A stretch of 45,513 nt of DNA. Origin: an uncultured Clostridia bacterium (GTDB lineage: Bacteria; Bacillota; Clostridia; Christensenellales; Pumilibacteraceae). Shown piece after piece: positions 1-7,337 of this stretch (the first letter of the stretch is position 1; each line of letters starts with the position of its first letter). Location of the stretch: positions 1 to 45,513 of the forward strand of contig CAMUAL010000014.1 of assembly GCA_947086925.1 (NCBI GenBank), given 5' to 3'. Under the pieces are notes generated by a model. That model was given only the letters and a program-made list of their open reading frames with translations. It did no database searches and had not been told where the DNA came from. The translations under genes were made by a program, and so were the position numbers.

Positions 1-38
1 GTTCTTTTTACGGTAAAGAAGTTCAAGCTATTAAGACT

Positions 39-121
39 TGGTGCGGTCGACAGGACTTGAACCTGCATGGTCGCCCACAAGATCCTTAGTCTTGCGTGTC
101 TGCCAATTCCACCACGACCGC
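39..121 (-). tRNA. tRNA-Leu (anticodon AAG)
   Basis: The minus strand folds as a class II tRNA: a 7-bp acceptor stem (GCGGTCG with CGACCGC), the GTGGAATTGGCAGAC D-arm typical of tRNA-Leu, an anticodon stem CAAGA/TCTTG with loop CTAAGGA, a long variable arm and a T-arm containing TTCAAGT. CCA is encoded at 41-39. Loop position 33 is T, so the anticodon reads AAG and decodes CUU. Adenosine at wobble position 34 outside tRNA-Arg is uncommon in bacteria. The reading of the loop is direct; charging with leucine is inferred from the D-arm and the variable arm. Confidence 0.95.
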
Positions 122-132
122 TTAGCCTAACT

Positions 133-162
133 ATTATACTAAATGCGCGGCGGGTTTGTCAA
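133..162 (-). promoter_or_regulatory. Promoter of tRNA-Leu
   Basis: On the minus strand TTGACA (162-157) and TATAAT (138-133) are separated by 18 bp, and the predicted start lies about 5 bases before the mature tRNA 5' end at 121. Both boxes are exact sigma-A consensus. Confidence 0.85.
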
Positions 163-212
163 ATGTTTTGTGTGAGTTTGCATAATAAATTATTATATGA
201 TTTTTTCGGTAA

Positions 213-241
213 TTGACAATATTATATTAAGATTGTATAAT
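213..241 (+). promoter_or_regulatory. Promoter of the 273 gene, with leader hairpin
   Basis: TTGACA (213-218) and TATAAT (236-241) are separated by exactly 17 bp. The transcript would begin near 248. A short inverted repeat (CGGTAA/TTACCG, about 246-262) lies just downstream, immediately before the GAGGTGA ribosome binding site, and could modulate translation or be an operator. Confidence 0.85.
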
Positions 242-272
242 ATAAGCGGTAACATTTTTACCGAGGTGACGG

Positions 273-1034
273 ATGAGGTTAAGTAAATCGAGCTTAATCA
301 TTTTATCGGCGTTTGCGGTTTTTGTCACGTGCCTTGTTATCGGCATGGTGCGGCATATAACGTGGCTTATCATTGCGGGCATGGCGGTTTTTATTGCCGT
401 GTGCGTTATTTTCGGCATTATACGAAAAATAGCGCTTATTAGAGAGCTACACGAGGCTCTTAAAGAAAACGACACTTCTGCGGCCGAACTTATGGCGTCG
501 GCTATCGGGCTGGGAAAAGAATCGCGCGGTAAATTCAAATCCGCGCCTATTCGCGATAAGCTTAAAGTAGCGGCGGTGTTCGGCGGATTCGCGCTTACCA
601 TGCTTACTTTTATTGTGGGGATATTCTTTTCAAGGCTCGGCATGACTAAGATAGGCTACCCGATAATGTTTTCGGGATTCGGCGGATTCTTGTTAATGAT
701 TGTTTTGCTTATAATAATCGCAAACGTAAACGAAAAGCTTGCAAAAAAGGGGAAACGCACAAAACGGCGCAAACCCCGCTACGGCAGAGTTCGCTCCGCA
801 AAACAAAAAGAGTACGAATCGGAAGTGCGAGCGACCGAAGTATTAAGGCGCGGAACGGTTATAGGTTGCAAGATTTACGAAAAATCGAAGGGCAAACTGT
901 ACGAGGTAACCATAAAGCGCGACAATTCCGAAAATACCGTTACGGCAGTAAGCTTTAACCGCTACGAAATCGGCGAGCAGGTAAGGTACTTTCAAGAGGT
1001 GCGGCAGCCGAATAAATGCCGCATAGACGAATAG
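273..1034 (+). CDS. Membrane protein of unknown function, four predicted TM segments
   Basis: I do not recognise a family. The 253-residue product has two hydrophobic segments near the N-terminus (about residues 8-25 and 30-50), a short charged loop, two more hydrophobic segments (about 93-115 and 128-150), a very basic linker (KRTKRRKPRYGR, near 163-175) and a soluble C-terminal domain of about 75 residues with beta-rich character. The start is fixed by GAGGTGA 4-5 bases upstream and a consensus promoter. The stop lies just before the start of the next membrane protein (8-base gap), so the two are probably co-transcribed. The C-terminal domain after a membrane hairpin suggests a cytosolic ligand- or partner-binding part, but that is inference. 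Confidence 0.8.
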   Translation: MRLSKSSLIILSAFAVFVTCLVIGMVRHITWLIIAGMAVFIAVCVIFGIIRKIALIRELHEALKENDTSAAELMASAIGLGKESRGKFKSAPIRDKLKVAAVFGGFALTMLTFIVGIFFSRLGMTKIGYPIMFSGFGGFLLMIVLLIIIANVNEKLAKKGKRTKRRKPRYGRVRSAKQKEYESEVRATEVLRRGTVIGCKIYEKSKGKLYEVTIKRDNSENTVTAVSFNRYEIGEQVRYFQEVRQPNKCRIDE

Positions 1035-1042
1035 GAGAAAAT

Positions 1043-1789
1043 ATGAAAAGCAAAAAAATCATCGAATTCGTACCGTTTTTCGTAATGGCGGCACTCAGTG
1101 CGGTTACGCTGTGCATTTACATAATACCAATGCACGGGCACACCGCTTTTAGAATAATACAAGTGGCGGCGGCACCGCTGATATCGCTTATTGTGCCGAT
1201 TATAAACCGCATATTCAAAATAAAAATACCGTTTGCGTTTAACATAGCGGTTTCGGCATTTGCGTTTTTCGCAATGAATTTGGCTGCGGTGTTTTTATAC
1301 AATCACGTAAAATACGTCGATAAAATCGAGCATACGCTTTTCGGAATTTTGGGCGGATTCGGAGTAATGATTTTACTTCTGTACGGCAAGGGCGAAAAGT
1401 TAAAGCCGTGGTGTTTTTTCATTTGCATTATGCTCGGTGTTTTGGGCGTTGCGGCATTGTGGGAAATTTACGAGTACGTAGCAAGCATGATTTTAAAATC
1501 GGACTTGCAAAAATGGCTGCCCGATATGAGCAAAGTCGGCGACATGACGGTAAGCGAATTTTTCAAAACCTACAATCCGATGTGGGATACAATGTGGGAT
1601 ATAATAGTTGCTTTATTCGGCGTTATAATATTTTATGCGATAATATTTATCGATAAGCTGTGCGGTTATAAACTGTGCAAAAGTATTTATCGGCAAGTAA
1701 ATTATAAAAAGTTTTCTTCAAACGGGGCAGACGGAAGTCGGGCGCAAGATGACGGCGGTGACGAAGAAAAAGCGTCTTTTCGGCAATAA
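1043..1789 (+). CDS. Multi-pass membrane protein, resembling YjdF/DUF2238 type
   Basis: The 248-residue product has six or so hydrophobic segments. The pattern KIEHTLFGILGG, then WEIYEY, then DTMWDIIVALFG resembles the conserved His, Glu and Asp positions of the YjdF (DUF2238) membrane family, whose function is unknown. The start at 1043 is chosen over an upstream in-frame ATG at 1016 because AGGAGA lies 5 bases before 1043 and the earlier start overlaps the preceding gene. The C-terminal 35 residues are soluble and charged. It probably forms an operon with the 273 gene. The family link rests on three short motifs and is tentative. Confidence 0.75.
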   Translation: MKSKKIIEFVPFFVMAALSAVTLCIYIIPMHGHTAFRIIQVAAAPLISLIVPIINRIFKIKIPFAFNIAVSAFAFFAMNLAAVFLYNHVKYVDKIEHTLFGILGGFGVMILLLYGKGEKLKPWCFFICIMLGVLGVAALWEIYEYVASMILKSDLQKWLPDMSKVGDMTVSEFFKTYNPMWDTMWDIIVALFGVIIFYAIIFIDKLCGYKLCKSIYRQVNYKKFSSNGADGSRAQDDGGDEEKASFRQ

Positions 1790-1804
1790 AATTTCAAAAC
1801 GCTC

Positions 1805-1833
1805 TTTACAAACAATCGAATGCGGTGTATAAT
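1805..1833 (+). promoter_or_regulatory. Promoter of the degV-family gene
   Basis: TTTACA (1805-1810) and TATAAT (1828-1833) are separated by 17 bp. The predicted start near 1840 gives a leader of about 37 nt that contains the GGAGG site. Confidence 0.75.
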
Positions 1834-1876
1834 GTAATTATATTGCTTAGCCCATACTTAACTTAACGGAGGAATA

Positions 1877-2728
1877 ATGATGAACATAGCCGTAACTGCG
1901 GAAACAACGATAGATTTAACCGAGGATTTGCTTGTTAAATACGATATAGGCATTGTGCCTTTTACGATAATACTCGGCGACAAAGATTACAAAGACGGCG
2001 AAATAACCACCGAGCAAATATTCCAATATGTGGAAAAAAACAAAGTTCTGCCCAAAACGTCGGCAGTAAACGAGCAGAGCTATTTCGATTTTTTTACCGA
2101 ACAGCTTAAAACTCACGACGCGGTTATTCACGTTTCGCTTTCGTCGCAAATATCGAGCGCGTGCGAAAACGCCAAAAAAACGGCGGCGCAAATGCAGAAC
2201 GTGTATGTAATCGATTCGCAGTCGCTTTCTACCGGAATCGCGCTTTTGGCGATTTGCGCACGCAAGCTTGCGGACGACGGATTATCCGCCGTCGAGATTT
2301 ACGAAAAAGTGTCGGCGCGTGTCGCAAGCGTTCAGGCAAGTTTTGTGATAGAACGGCTCGACTATCTTTACAAGGGCGGAAGATGTTCGGCACTTGCGCT
2401 GCTCGGCGCGAATCTTCTTAAAATTCGTCCGCAGATTCTTGTTAAAAACGGCAAAATGGGTTCTTACAAAAAGTACCGCGGTAAAATGGACAGAGTTGTC
2501 GAAAGCTACTGCTTAGACACGTTAAACGAATTTAATACCCCCGATTTAAGCACGGCGTTTATAACTTATACCACGGCTACCGAAGAAATGGTTGCCGCGG
2601 CGAAAAAAGCGTTAAGCGAGCGCGGATTCGAAAATATTTACGAAACCCGCGCGGGCGCTACTATTGCAAGTCATTGCGGCGAACACACTTTGGGAATATT
2701 GTATATTAACGACGGAGCGCAGAAATAG
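1877..2728 (+). CDS. DegV family fatty-acid-binding protein
   Basis: DegV proteins bind long-chain fatty acids in the cytosol; some (FakB) present the fatty acid to a kinase for phospholipid synthesis. The 283-residue length is typical. Family hallmarks visible are the N-terminal strand with a TETTIDLTEDL-type motif, PKTSAVNE near residues 55-62 (equivalent to the TSQPS region), a SLSSQISSAC segment near 82-91, a VIDSQSLSTG segment near 107-116 and the R-x-DYLYKGGR motif near 158-167. ATG codons at 1877 and 1880 are both possible; GGAGG at 1868-1872 suits either. Whether it serves a FakA kinase cannot be told, since none is in the window. It is monocistronic and converges on pnuC. Confidence 0.92.
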   Translation: MMNIAVTAETTIDLTEDLLVKYDIGIVPFTIILGDKDYKDGEITTEQIFQYVEKNKVLPKTSAVNEQSYFDFFTEQLKTHDAVIHVSLSSQISSACENAKKTAAQMQNVYVIDSQSLSTGIALLAICARKLADDGLSAVEIYEKVSARVASVQASFVIERLDYLYKGGRCSALALLGANLLKIRPQILVKNGKMGSYKKYRGKMDRVVESYCLDTLNEFNTPDLSTAFITYTTATEEMVAAAKKALSERGFENIYETRAGATIASHCGEHTLGILYINDGAQK

Positions 2729-2746
2729 GATTTGCCCGTTAAGCGA

Positions 2747-3463
2747 TTAACCGTTAATTTGGCTTTCTTGCGGCTTATTTTCGGTTGCCTGTTTTCTTTG
2801 CATGCGCCGCCAGTTGAAAAATCCGTATAAATCGTTGAACAGAAACATAACAAAGCACATAATCATTGGTAGGTACGCAATATCTTTAACCGTTGCCAAC
2901 GTCCACAGTACTATAAGAACAACGTCGTTTACCGAATAAGCAAGCGCGTAAAACGGGCTGCGCAAAATAGTGAACGATGCCGCTATAAGGCTTGTGGTTA
3001 CCGAAAGAGTACTGAAAACAATATTCGGAGTGTCCAAGGCATTCAAAGCGAAATAAAAAGCAACGGTGAGCGCGGCTGCCGCAACGAATACGGCAACCGT
3101 TTTTTTGGCGGTGAGCCTGCTTACTTTAACCTGAGTTGCCGAGTACGGGTGGCGAATCCAGGAAACGAGCGAAACCGCCGAGGCGGGCAACGTCATGCAC
3201 ACGTATGTTATAAGTTCTCCGTAATATTTGAAAAAGAACGATACTACTCCGTAAACCGTGGCGAAAATCATGCAGAGAATGGGTCCGAAGATATTTCCTT
3301 TTGCAATGAATATAAGCGATGAAACGCCCAAAACCGACGCCGTAAGCGTAAGCCAGTCTTTTTGCGGAGCAAGAACGAACGACAATGTTATAACCGCAAC
3401 CGAGGTTATCCACAGCGCGACTTCGAATTTGGTGAGAGTTTTAAAAGGGTTTTGCGGTTTCAT
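2747..3463 (-). CDS. pnuC: PnuC-family vitamin-type transporter
   Basis: This integral membrane protein of 238 residues belongs to the PnuC family, facilitators for nicotinamide riboside and, in relatives PnuT and PnuX, thiamine or riboflavin. The recognisable stretches are GNIFGPILCMIFATVYG and YYGELITYVCMTLPAS near the middle, and NDVVLIVLWTLA followed by FLFNDLYGFFNWRRM at the C-terminus. Seven or so TM helices are expected. The start at 3463 is chosen because AAGGA lies 9 bases upstream; longer in-frame starts would translate through the structured leader. Its own promoter gives a leader of about 105 nt that can fold (see that entry), so control by a metabolite is plausible. The cargo cannot be assigned from the protein alone. 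Confidence 0.9.
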   Translation of the reverse strand: MKPQNPFKTLTKFEVALWITSVAVITLSFVLAPQKDWLTLTASVLGVSSLIFIAKGNIFGPILCMIFATVYGVVSFFFKYYGELITYVCMTLPASAVSLVSWIRHPYSATQVKVSRLTAKKTVAVFVAAAALTVAFYFALNALDTPNIVFSTLSVTTSLIAASFTILRSPFYALAYSVNDVVLIVLWTLATVKDIAYLPMIMCFVMFLFNDLYGFFNWRRMQRKQATENKPQESQING

Positions 3464-3568
3464 CTGTACGTCCTTAAAAAAATAAGCACCCGCGTGACGT
3501 ATCTTCAAAGACCTAACGATACGTTTGCGAATGCCGTAGCATTTGTTCTGCCCGGTGGCGGAAACTTT
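3464..3568 (-). promoter_or_regulatory. Structured 5' leader of pnuC (riboswitch candidate)
   Basis: The predicted transcript can form a closing stem (GCcACC 3559-3554 with GGTGC 3490-3486), an inner hairpin AATGC-TACG-GCATT (3543-3530, with a stable UACG loop) and a second inner hairpin ACGTATC/GATACGT (3524-3518 with 3504-3498) with a 13-nt loop. That is a three-way junction. It is followed by a run of seven T (3482-3476) and then the AAGGA site. It matches no riboswitch class I can recall (not TPP, FMN, preQ1, ZTP or THF). Confidence 0.45.
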
Positions 3569-3574
3569 ACACTT

Positions 3575-3603
3575 ATGATAGCATAGTTTTATATGCGTGT
3601 CAA
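3575..3603 (-). promoter_or_regulatory. Promoter of pnuC
   Basis: Minus strand TTGACA (3603-3598), 17-bp spacer, TATCAT (3580-3575). The start would fall near 3568. Confidence 0.8.
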
Positions 3604-3694
3604 TCAAAAAAAGCATTGCATATGCACGTAGATATAAACTTATGGCGCGAGTGCGGCAATTAGTTGCGATGGCGGTAAAATTCCGTTTTTAAGA

Positions 3695-3723
3695 TTGACA
3701 AAATTTTAATTGTACTGTATATT
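3695..3723 (+). promoter_or_regulatory. Promoter of the galKEM operon
   Basis: TTGACA (3695-3700) and TATATT (3718-3723) with a 17-bp spacer. Start near 3730, giving a 36-nt leader. No obvious catabolite or GalR-type operator was seen. Confidence 0.8.
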
Positions 3724-3765
3724 ATCTTCGTAAGGAACAGGTAAAATTTTATTGCGAGGGATACA

Positions 3766-4890
3766 ATGAACAAAAGCGACTATACGTACAAGGTTACGGC
3801 GGCAGGCAGAGTCAACATAATAGGCGAACACATAGACTATTGCGGCGGAAAAGTTTTCCCTGCGGCGTTGTCGCTTAAAAACACCGTGTATGTGCGCCCG
3901 AACGGAACGGATAAAGTTAATTTAAGTTGGACTACATTGTCCGACAAAGTAACCTTGCAACTTGATAAATTAAACTCTTACCGCGATTTGAAGTACGGCA
4001 ATTATCAAGCGGGGAGTTTGTTTTTGTGGGGCGGCGCGGGGCATAAGCTGATCGGGTGCGATATGCTTCATGATTGCACCGTTCCGTTCGGTAGCGGTCT
4101 GAGCAGTTCGGCGGCAATAGAAGTATCGACCATTGCGGCAATGGCGACGGTTGCGGGCGAAAAATTCGACGCACCCGAAATCGCATTAACCGCTCAGCAA
4201 GCCGAGCGCGAATATGCGGGAGTTAATTGCGGAATAATGGACCAATACGCATCGGCTTGCGGCAAACGCGGCCATGCTATGCTTCTCGACTGTAAAACCC
4301 TTAAATGCGAATACGTGCCGATAAACACGGGTGACTGCGCGATAGTTATAACAAACTGTTGCAAGCCGCACAGCCTGTCCGACAGCAAATACAACGAACG
4401 CAGACGTGAAACCGAGGAAGCTTTCGAGATACTTAAACGTCATGCGGATATAAGTTGTTTGGCAGACATAAGCATAGACGCGTTCGAAAAATACGCTTAT
4501 CTTTTAAGCGGTAAAATACGCGACAGGGCAGAGCACGTTGTTTACGAATGCGCCCGCGTGCATGAAGCCGAAAAAGCAATGAAAAGCGGCGATATGCGCT
4601 TGCTCGGCAGTATACTCAACGCGTCGCACGAGTCGCTGAAAAATCTTTACGAAGTTACGGGGCGTGAACTCGATTCGCTTGCGGCGGCGGCGCAAAGTCA
4701 CCCCGCGTGTTTGGGTTCGCGCATGACGGGCGGCGGATTCGGCGGCTGTACGATTTCCATAGTAAAAGCCGATAAAACGGAAGATTTCGAAAAATACGTA
4801 AGCGAGCGTTATTTACGGGAAACGGGTTATACGGCGGAGTTTTACGATACCGAAATTTCCGACGGCATAACGGTTGAAATAATAAAATAA
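3766..4890 (+). CDS. galK: Galactokinase
   Basis: Galactokinase phosphorylates alpha-D-galactose at C1 with ATP, the first committed step of the Leloir pathway, in the cytosol. The GHMP-kinase signature is clear: the galactose motif GRVNIIGEHIDYCGG at residues 14-28, the ATP-binding loop PFGSGLSSS at 107-115, CGIMDQYAS in the middle (catalytic Asp) and the C-terminal glycine-rich MTGGGFGGCTISIV. The 374-residue length is normal. A purine-rich AGGG site precedes the ATG. galE and galM follow within 13 and 21 bases, but no galT (uridylyltransferase) is present in the window, so galactose-1-phosphate conversion must be encoded elsewhere. Confidence 0.96.
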   Translation: MNKSDYTYKVTAAGRVNIIGEHIDYCGGKVFPAALSLKNTVYVRPNGTDKVNLSWTTLSDKVTLQLDKLNSYRDLKYGNYQAGSLFLWGGAGHKLIGCDMLHDCTVPFGSGLSSSAAIEVSTIAAMATVAGEKFDAPEIALTAQQAEREYAGVNCGIMDQYASACGKRGHAMLLDCKTLKCEYVPINTGDCAIVITNCCKPHSLSDSKYNERRRETEEAFEILKRHADISCLADISIDAFEKYAYLLSGKIRDRAEHVVYECARVHEAEKAMKSGDMRLLGSILNASHESLKNLYEVTGRELDSLAAAAQSHPACLGSRMTGGGFGGCTISIVKADKTEDFEKYVSERYLRETGYTAEFYDTEISDGITVEIIK

Positions 4891-4903
4891 AAGGAGTCAT
4901 AAA

Positions 4904-5917
4904 ATGAAAATACTTGTAACAGGCGGCGCGGGTTATATAGGCTCGCACACGTTAATCGAACTTACGGCAAGCGGACACGAAGTCGTTGTTGTTGACAACT
5001 TTGTAAACTCGTCGCCCGAAAGCGTTAAACGCGTAGAGCAAATCACGGGTAAAAAGATTCCTTTATATAGCGGCGACGTGCGCGACGAAAAACTGCTTGA
5101 TAAAATCTTTACGCAGAATAAGATTGATTGGGTGATTCATTTTGCGGGGCTTAAAGCCGTGGGAGAGTCGTGTGTTAAACCCATAGAGTATTACGACAAC
5201 AATTTAATCGGCACTCTCAACCTTATAAAAGCAATGAAAAAACACGGCTGTAAAAAAATCGTGTTTTCGTCGTCGGCAACCGTTTACGGCACGCCCGAGC
5301 GTTTGCCGCTTACCGAAACATGCCGTGTGGGCGGCACAACCAATCCTTACGGCACGAGTAAGTATTTTCAGGAGATAATGCTTACCGATTTGTTTAAGTC
5401 CGACGGAGAGTGGACTGTCGCGCTTCTGCGTTACTTCAACCCCGTGGGCGCGCATGAAAGCGGACTGATAGGCGAAGACCCCAAAGGAATCCCCAACAAC
5501 CTGACTCCGTTTATAGCAAAGGTAGCAATAGGCGAGTTGCCCGAGGTGGGAGTGTTCGGAAACGATTACGATACTCCCGACGGCACGGGTGTGCGCGATT
5601 ATATTCACGTGGTTGATTTGGCAAAAGGGCACGTTGCGGCTATCAACAATATAAAGAGCGCGGGCGTGCATGTTTACAACCTCGGCACAGGCATAGGTTA
5701 CAGCGTATTAGACGTTATACACGCCTTTGAAAAAGCATGCGGACATAAGATTAAATACGCGGTTAAGCCGCGCAGAGCGGGCGACATAGCGTCTTGCTAC
5801 GCCGATGCGAGCAAGGCGAAAAAAGAACTTTGTTGGAAAGCCGAACTCGGTTTGGACGATATGTGCTCGTCGCTGTGGAATTGGCAGAGCAAGAACCCCG
5901 ACGGCTATAAATCGTAA
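4904..5917 (+). CDS. galE: UDP-glucose 4-epimerase
   Basis: GalE interconverts UDP-galactose and UDP-glucose using tightly bound NAD, feeding both galactose catabolism and cell-surface sugar synthesis. The short-chain dehydrogenase fold is evident: GGAGYIGSH at residues 7-15 for NAD binding, SSSATVYG with the catalytic Ser/Thr, NPYGTSK with the Tyr-x3-Lys pair, RYFNPVGAH downstream and GVRDYIHVVDLA in the C-terminal half. 337 residues is the usual size. AAAGGAG lies 7-8 bases before the ATG. It is the second gene of the gal operon. Confidence 0.97.
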   Translation: MKILVTGGAGYIGSHTLIELTASGHEVVVVDNFVNSSPESVKRVEQITGKKIPLYSGDVRDEKLLDKIFTQNKIDWVIHFAGLKAVGESCVKPIEYYDNNLIGTLNLIKAMKKHGCKKIVFSSSATVYGTPERLPLTETCRVGGTTNPYGTSKYFQEIMLTDLFKSDGEWTVALLRYFNPVGAHESGLIGEDPKGIPNNLTPFIAKVAIGELPEVGVFGNDYDTPDGTGVRDYIHVVDLAKGHVAAINNIKSAGVHVYNLGTGIGYSVLDVIHAFEKACGHKIKYAVKPRRAGDIASCYADASKAKKELCWKAELGLDDMCSSLWNWQSKNPDGYKS

Positions 5918-5938
5918 TTACGCGGAGATGCGCATAAT

Positions 5939-6967
5939 ATGCTAATAACCGAATCCAAGATTAAATCGATTGAAGTTATATCGTTTGAAAACAGAACGGG
6001 ACTTAAAATAACGCTCAGTCCGTTGGGCGCGTCGGTTTATGGAATAGAAGTGCCCGATAACGGCGGCAAAAGGCGCATTGTTACGCTTACGCCCGATAAC
6101 GAAGAAACATTCGCAAAAAAGTTTTACGGCAAAACGGTGGGGCGCACGGCGGGCAGAATAGAAAATGCCGTCTTCGACATAGACGGCAAACATGCGGAAC
6201 TCGAAAAAAACAATTTCGGAACGGATAATTTGCACGGAGGCTCCGCGGGGCTTCACGCAATAAAATTTAAGTGCGACTCAAAACAAACTCCCGAGTACAC
6301 CGACGCGGTGTTTACATACTTTTCGCCGAACGGCGAGGGCGGATATTTCGGAAACGTAAACATAACTGTAACGTACCGAATTTACGAAAGCGAGAACAGA
6401 TTCGTTGTAATTTACGATGCTTCCGCCGATACGAAAACGCTTTTGAATTTAACCAACCATGTGTATTTAAACCTTAGCGGCGATTTGCGCGAAACCGTGG
6501 AGGGGCATATTTTTTACTTAAACGCGTCGCGTGTGGGAAAGCTCAACGAGCGTCTTATAGCGAAAGGCATCGAACCCGTAAGCAAAGAATCGGATTTCAC
6601 CGTGCCGCATAAAATAGGCGACTACATAAACAGCGCGAAGTTGCAAAGTAATACGTGCGGCTACGACCACCCGTTTTTCTTGAACGAGCGCGGTTTAAGC
6701 AGTAAGGCTTGCGAGCTGTACTCGGAATCGAGCGGAATAAATTTAACGGTTGCCACCACTTACCCTTGCGTAGTGGTTTATACAAACGGAAAACCGAGGG
6801 CGGATATGACGGCGGTAGGCGGCAAAAAAGACGTCAAGTATCTTGCCGTTTGCTTGGAGTGTCAGTATCACCCCGACGGGATTCACGCATGCCCCGACGA
6901 CTGCGGCATACTATCGCCCGAAAAACCGTATCATGAAGAAACGGAATTTACGTTTACCGTAAAATAA
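5939..6967 (+). CDS. galM: Aldose 1-epimerase (galactose mutarotase)
   Basis: GalM converts beta- to alpha-D-galactose, the form galactokinase uses. Family features are GRTAGRIENA near residues 64-73, NNFGTDNLHGG with the substrate His, LTNHVYLNLSG with the second His, GYDHPFFL with the Asp, and LECQYHPDGIHA near the C-terminus carrying the catalytic Glu. The 342-residue length fits. GGAGATG lies upstream of the ATG. It completes a galK-galE-galM cluster and ends two bases before the stop of the opposite-strand gene, with no terminator between. Confidence 0.93.
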   Translation: MLITESKIKSIEVISFENRTGLKITLSPLGASVYGIEVPDNGGKRRIVTLTPDNEETFAKKFYGKTVGRTAGRIENAVFDIDGKHAELEKNNFGTDNLHGGSAGLHAIKFKCDSKQTPEYTDAVFTYFSPNGEGGYFGNVNITVTYRIYESENRFVVIYDASADTKTLLNLTNHVYLNLSGDLRETVEGHIFYLNASRVGKLNERLIAKGIEPVSKESDFTVPHKIGDYINSAKLQSNTCGYDHPFFLNERGLSSKACELYSESSGINLTVATTYPCVVVYTNGKPRADMTAVGGKKDVKYLAVCLECQYHPDGIHACPDDCGILSPEKPYHEETEFTFTVK

Positions 6968-6969
6968 TT

Positions 6970-7287
6970 TTAATTAAATTCGAATACTTTCGTAAGAAGG
7001 GGCTGGGCGCCGGTAACGGGGTCCGGCTCCATTATCATTACATCGCGCATATACTCGTTCCACTTTGCCACAACGGGAGAATTGTTTTGCACGCTTGCGG
7101 CAAAGTCGATTCCTTTATCGCACTCGTAATAGCCGAATAAATCGGTTCCGCAAAGCCAAATCGAGTAATTTTTTATGCCCGCCGAGCGGAGAACGTCTTT
7201 CATTTCCTGCCAAATTTTATCGTGGCGCAATTTATATTCGTCTTGTTTGCCGTCTATTATTTTGGCTTTCCATGCGTATTTTTCCAT
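6970..7287 (-). CDS. L-rhamnose mutarotase family protein
   Basis: The 105-residue product matches the RhaM (DUF718) family, which interconverts anomers of L-rhamnose and related sugars. Recognisable elements are the N-terminal WKAKI, YKLRHDKIWQEM with the conserved His, GIKNYSIWL, LFGYYECD and the MEPDP segment near the C-terminus. AAGGA lies 9-10 bases before the ATG. No rhaA, rhaB or rhaD is in the window, so the physiological sugar is uncertain; a fucose mutarotase-like role is possible. It sits between galM (convergent) and the M3 peptidase gene (same strand, 50 bp upstream), so it may be co-transcribed with the peptidase. Confidence 0.88.
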   Translation of the reverse strand: MEKYAWKAKIIDGKQDEYKLRHDKIWQEMKDVLRSAGIKNYSIWLCGTDLFGYYECDKGIDFAASVQNNSPVVAKWNEYMRDVMIMEPDPVTGAQPLLTKVFEFN

Positions 7288-7337
7288 TTTTATTGTCCTT
7301 TAAGATTGGGAAGTATAATATTACGCGTTTTACAAAA

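Noticed and set aside
3545..3561. CCGCC-ACC-GGGCA on the minus strand in the pnuC leader resembles the 3' half of the ZTP riboswitch.
   Set aside because: The required upstream half (GGGTCGTG-type) would lie before the mapped promoter and is not present; the gene is also not a purine or folate gene.
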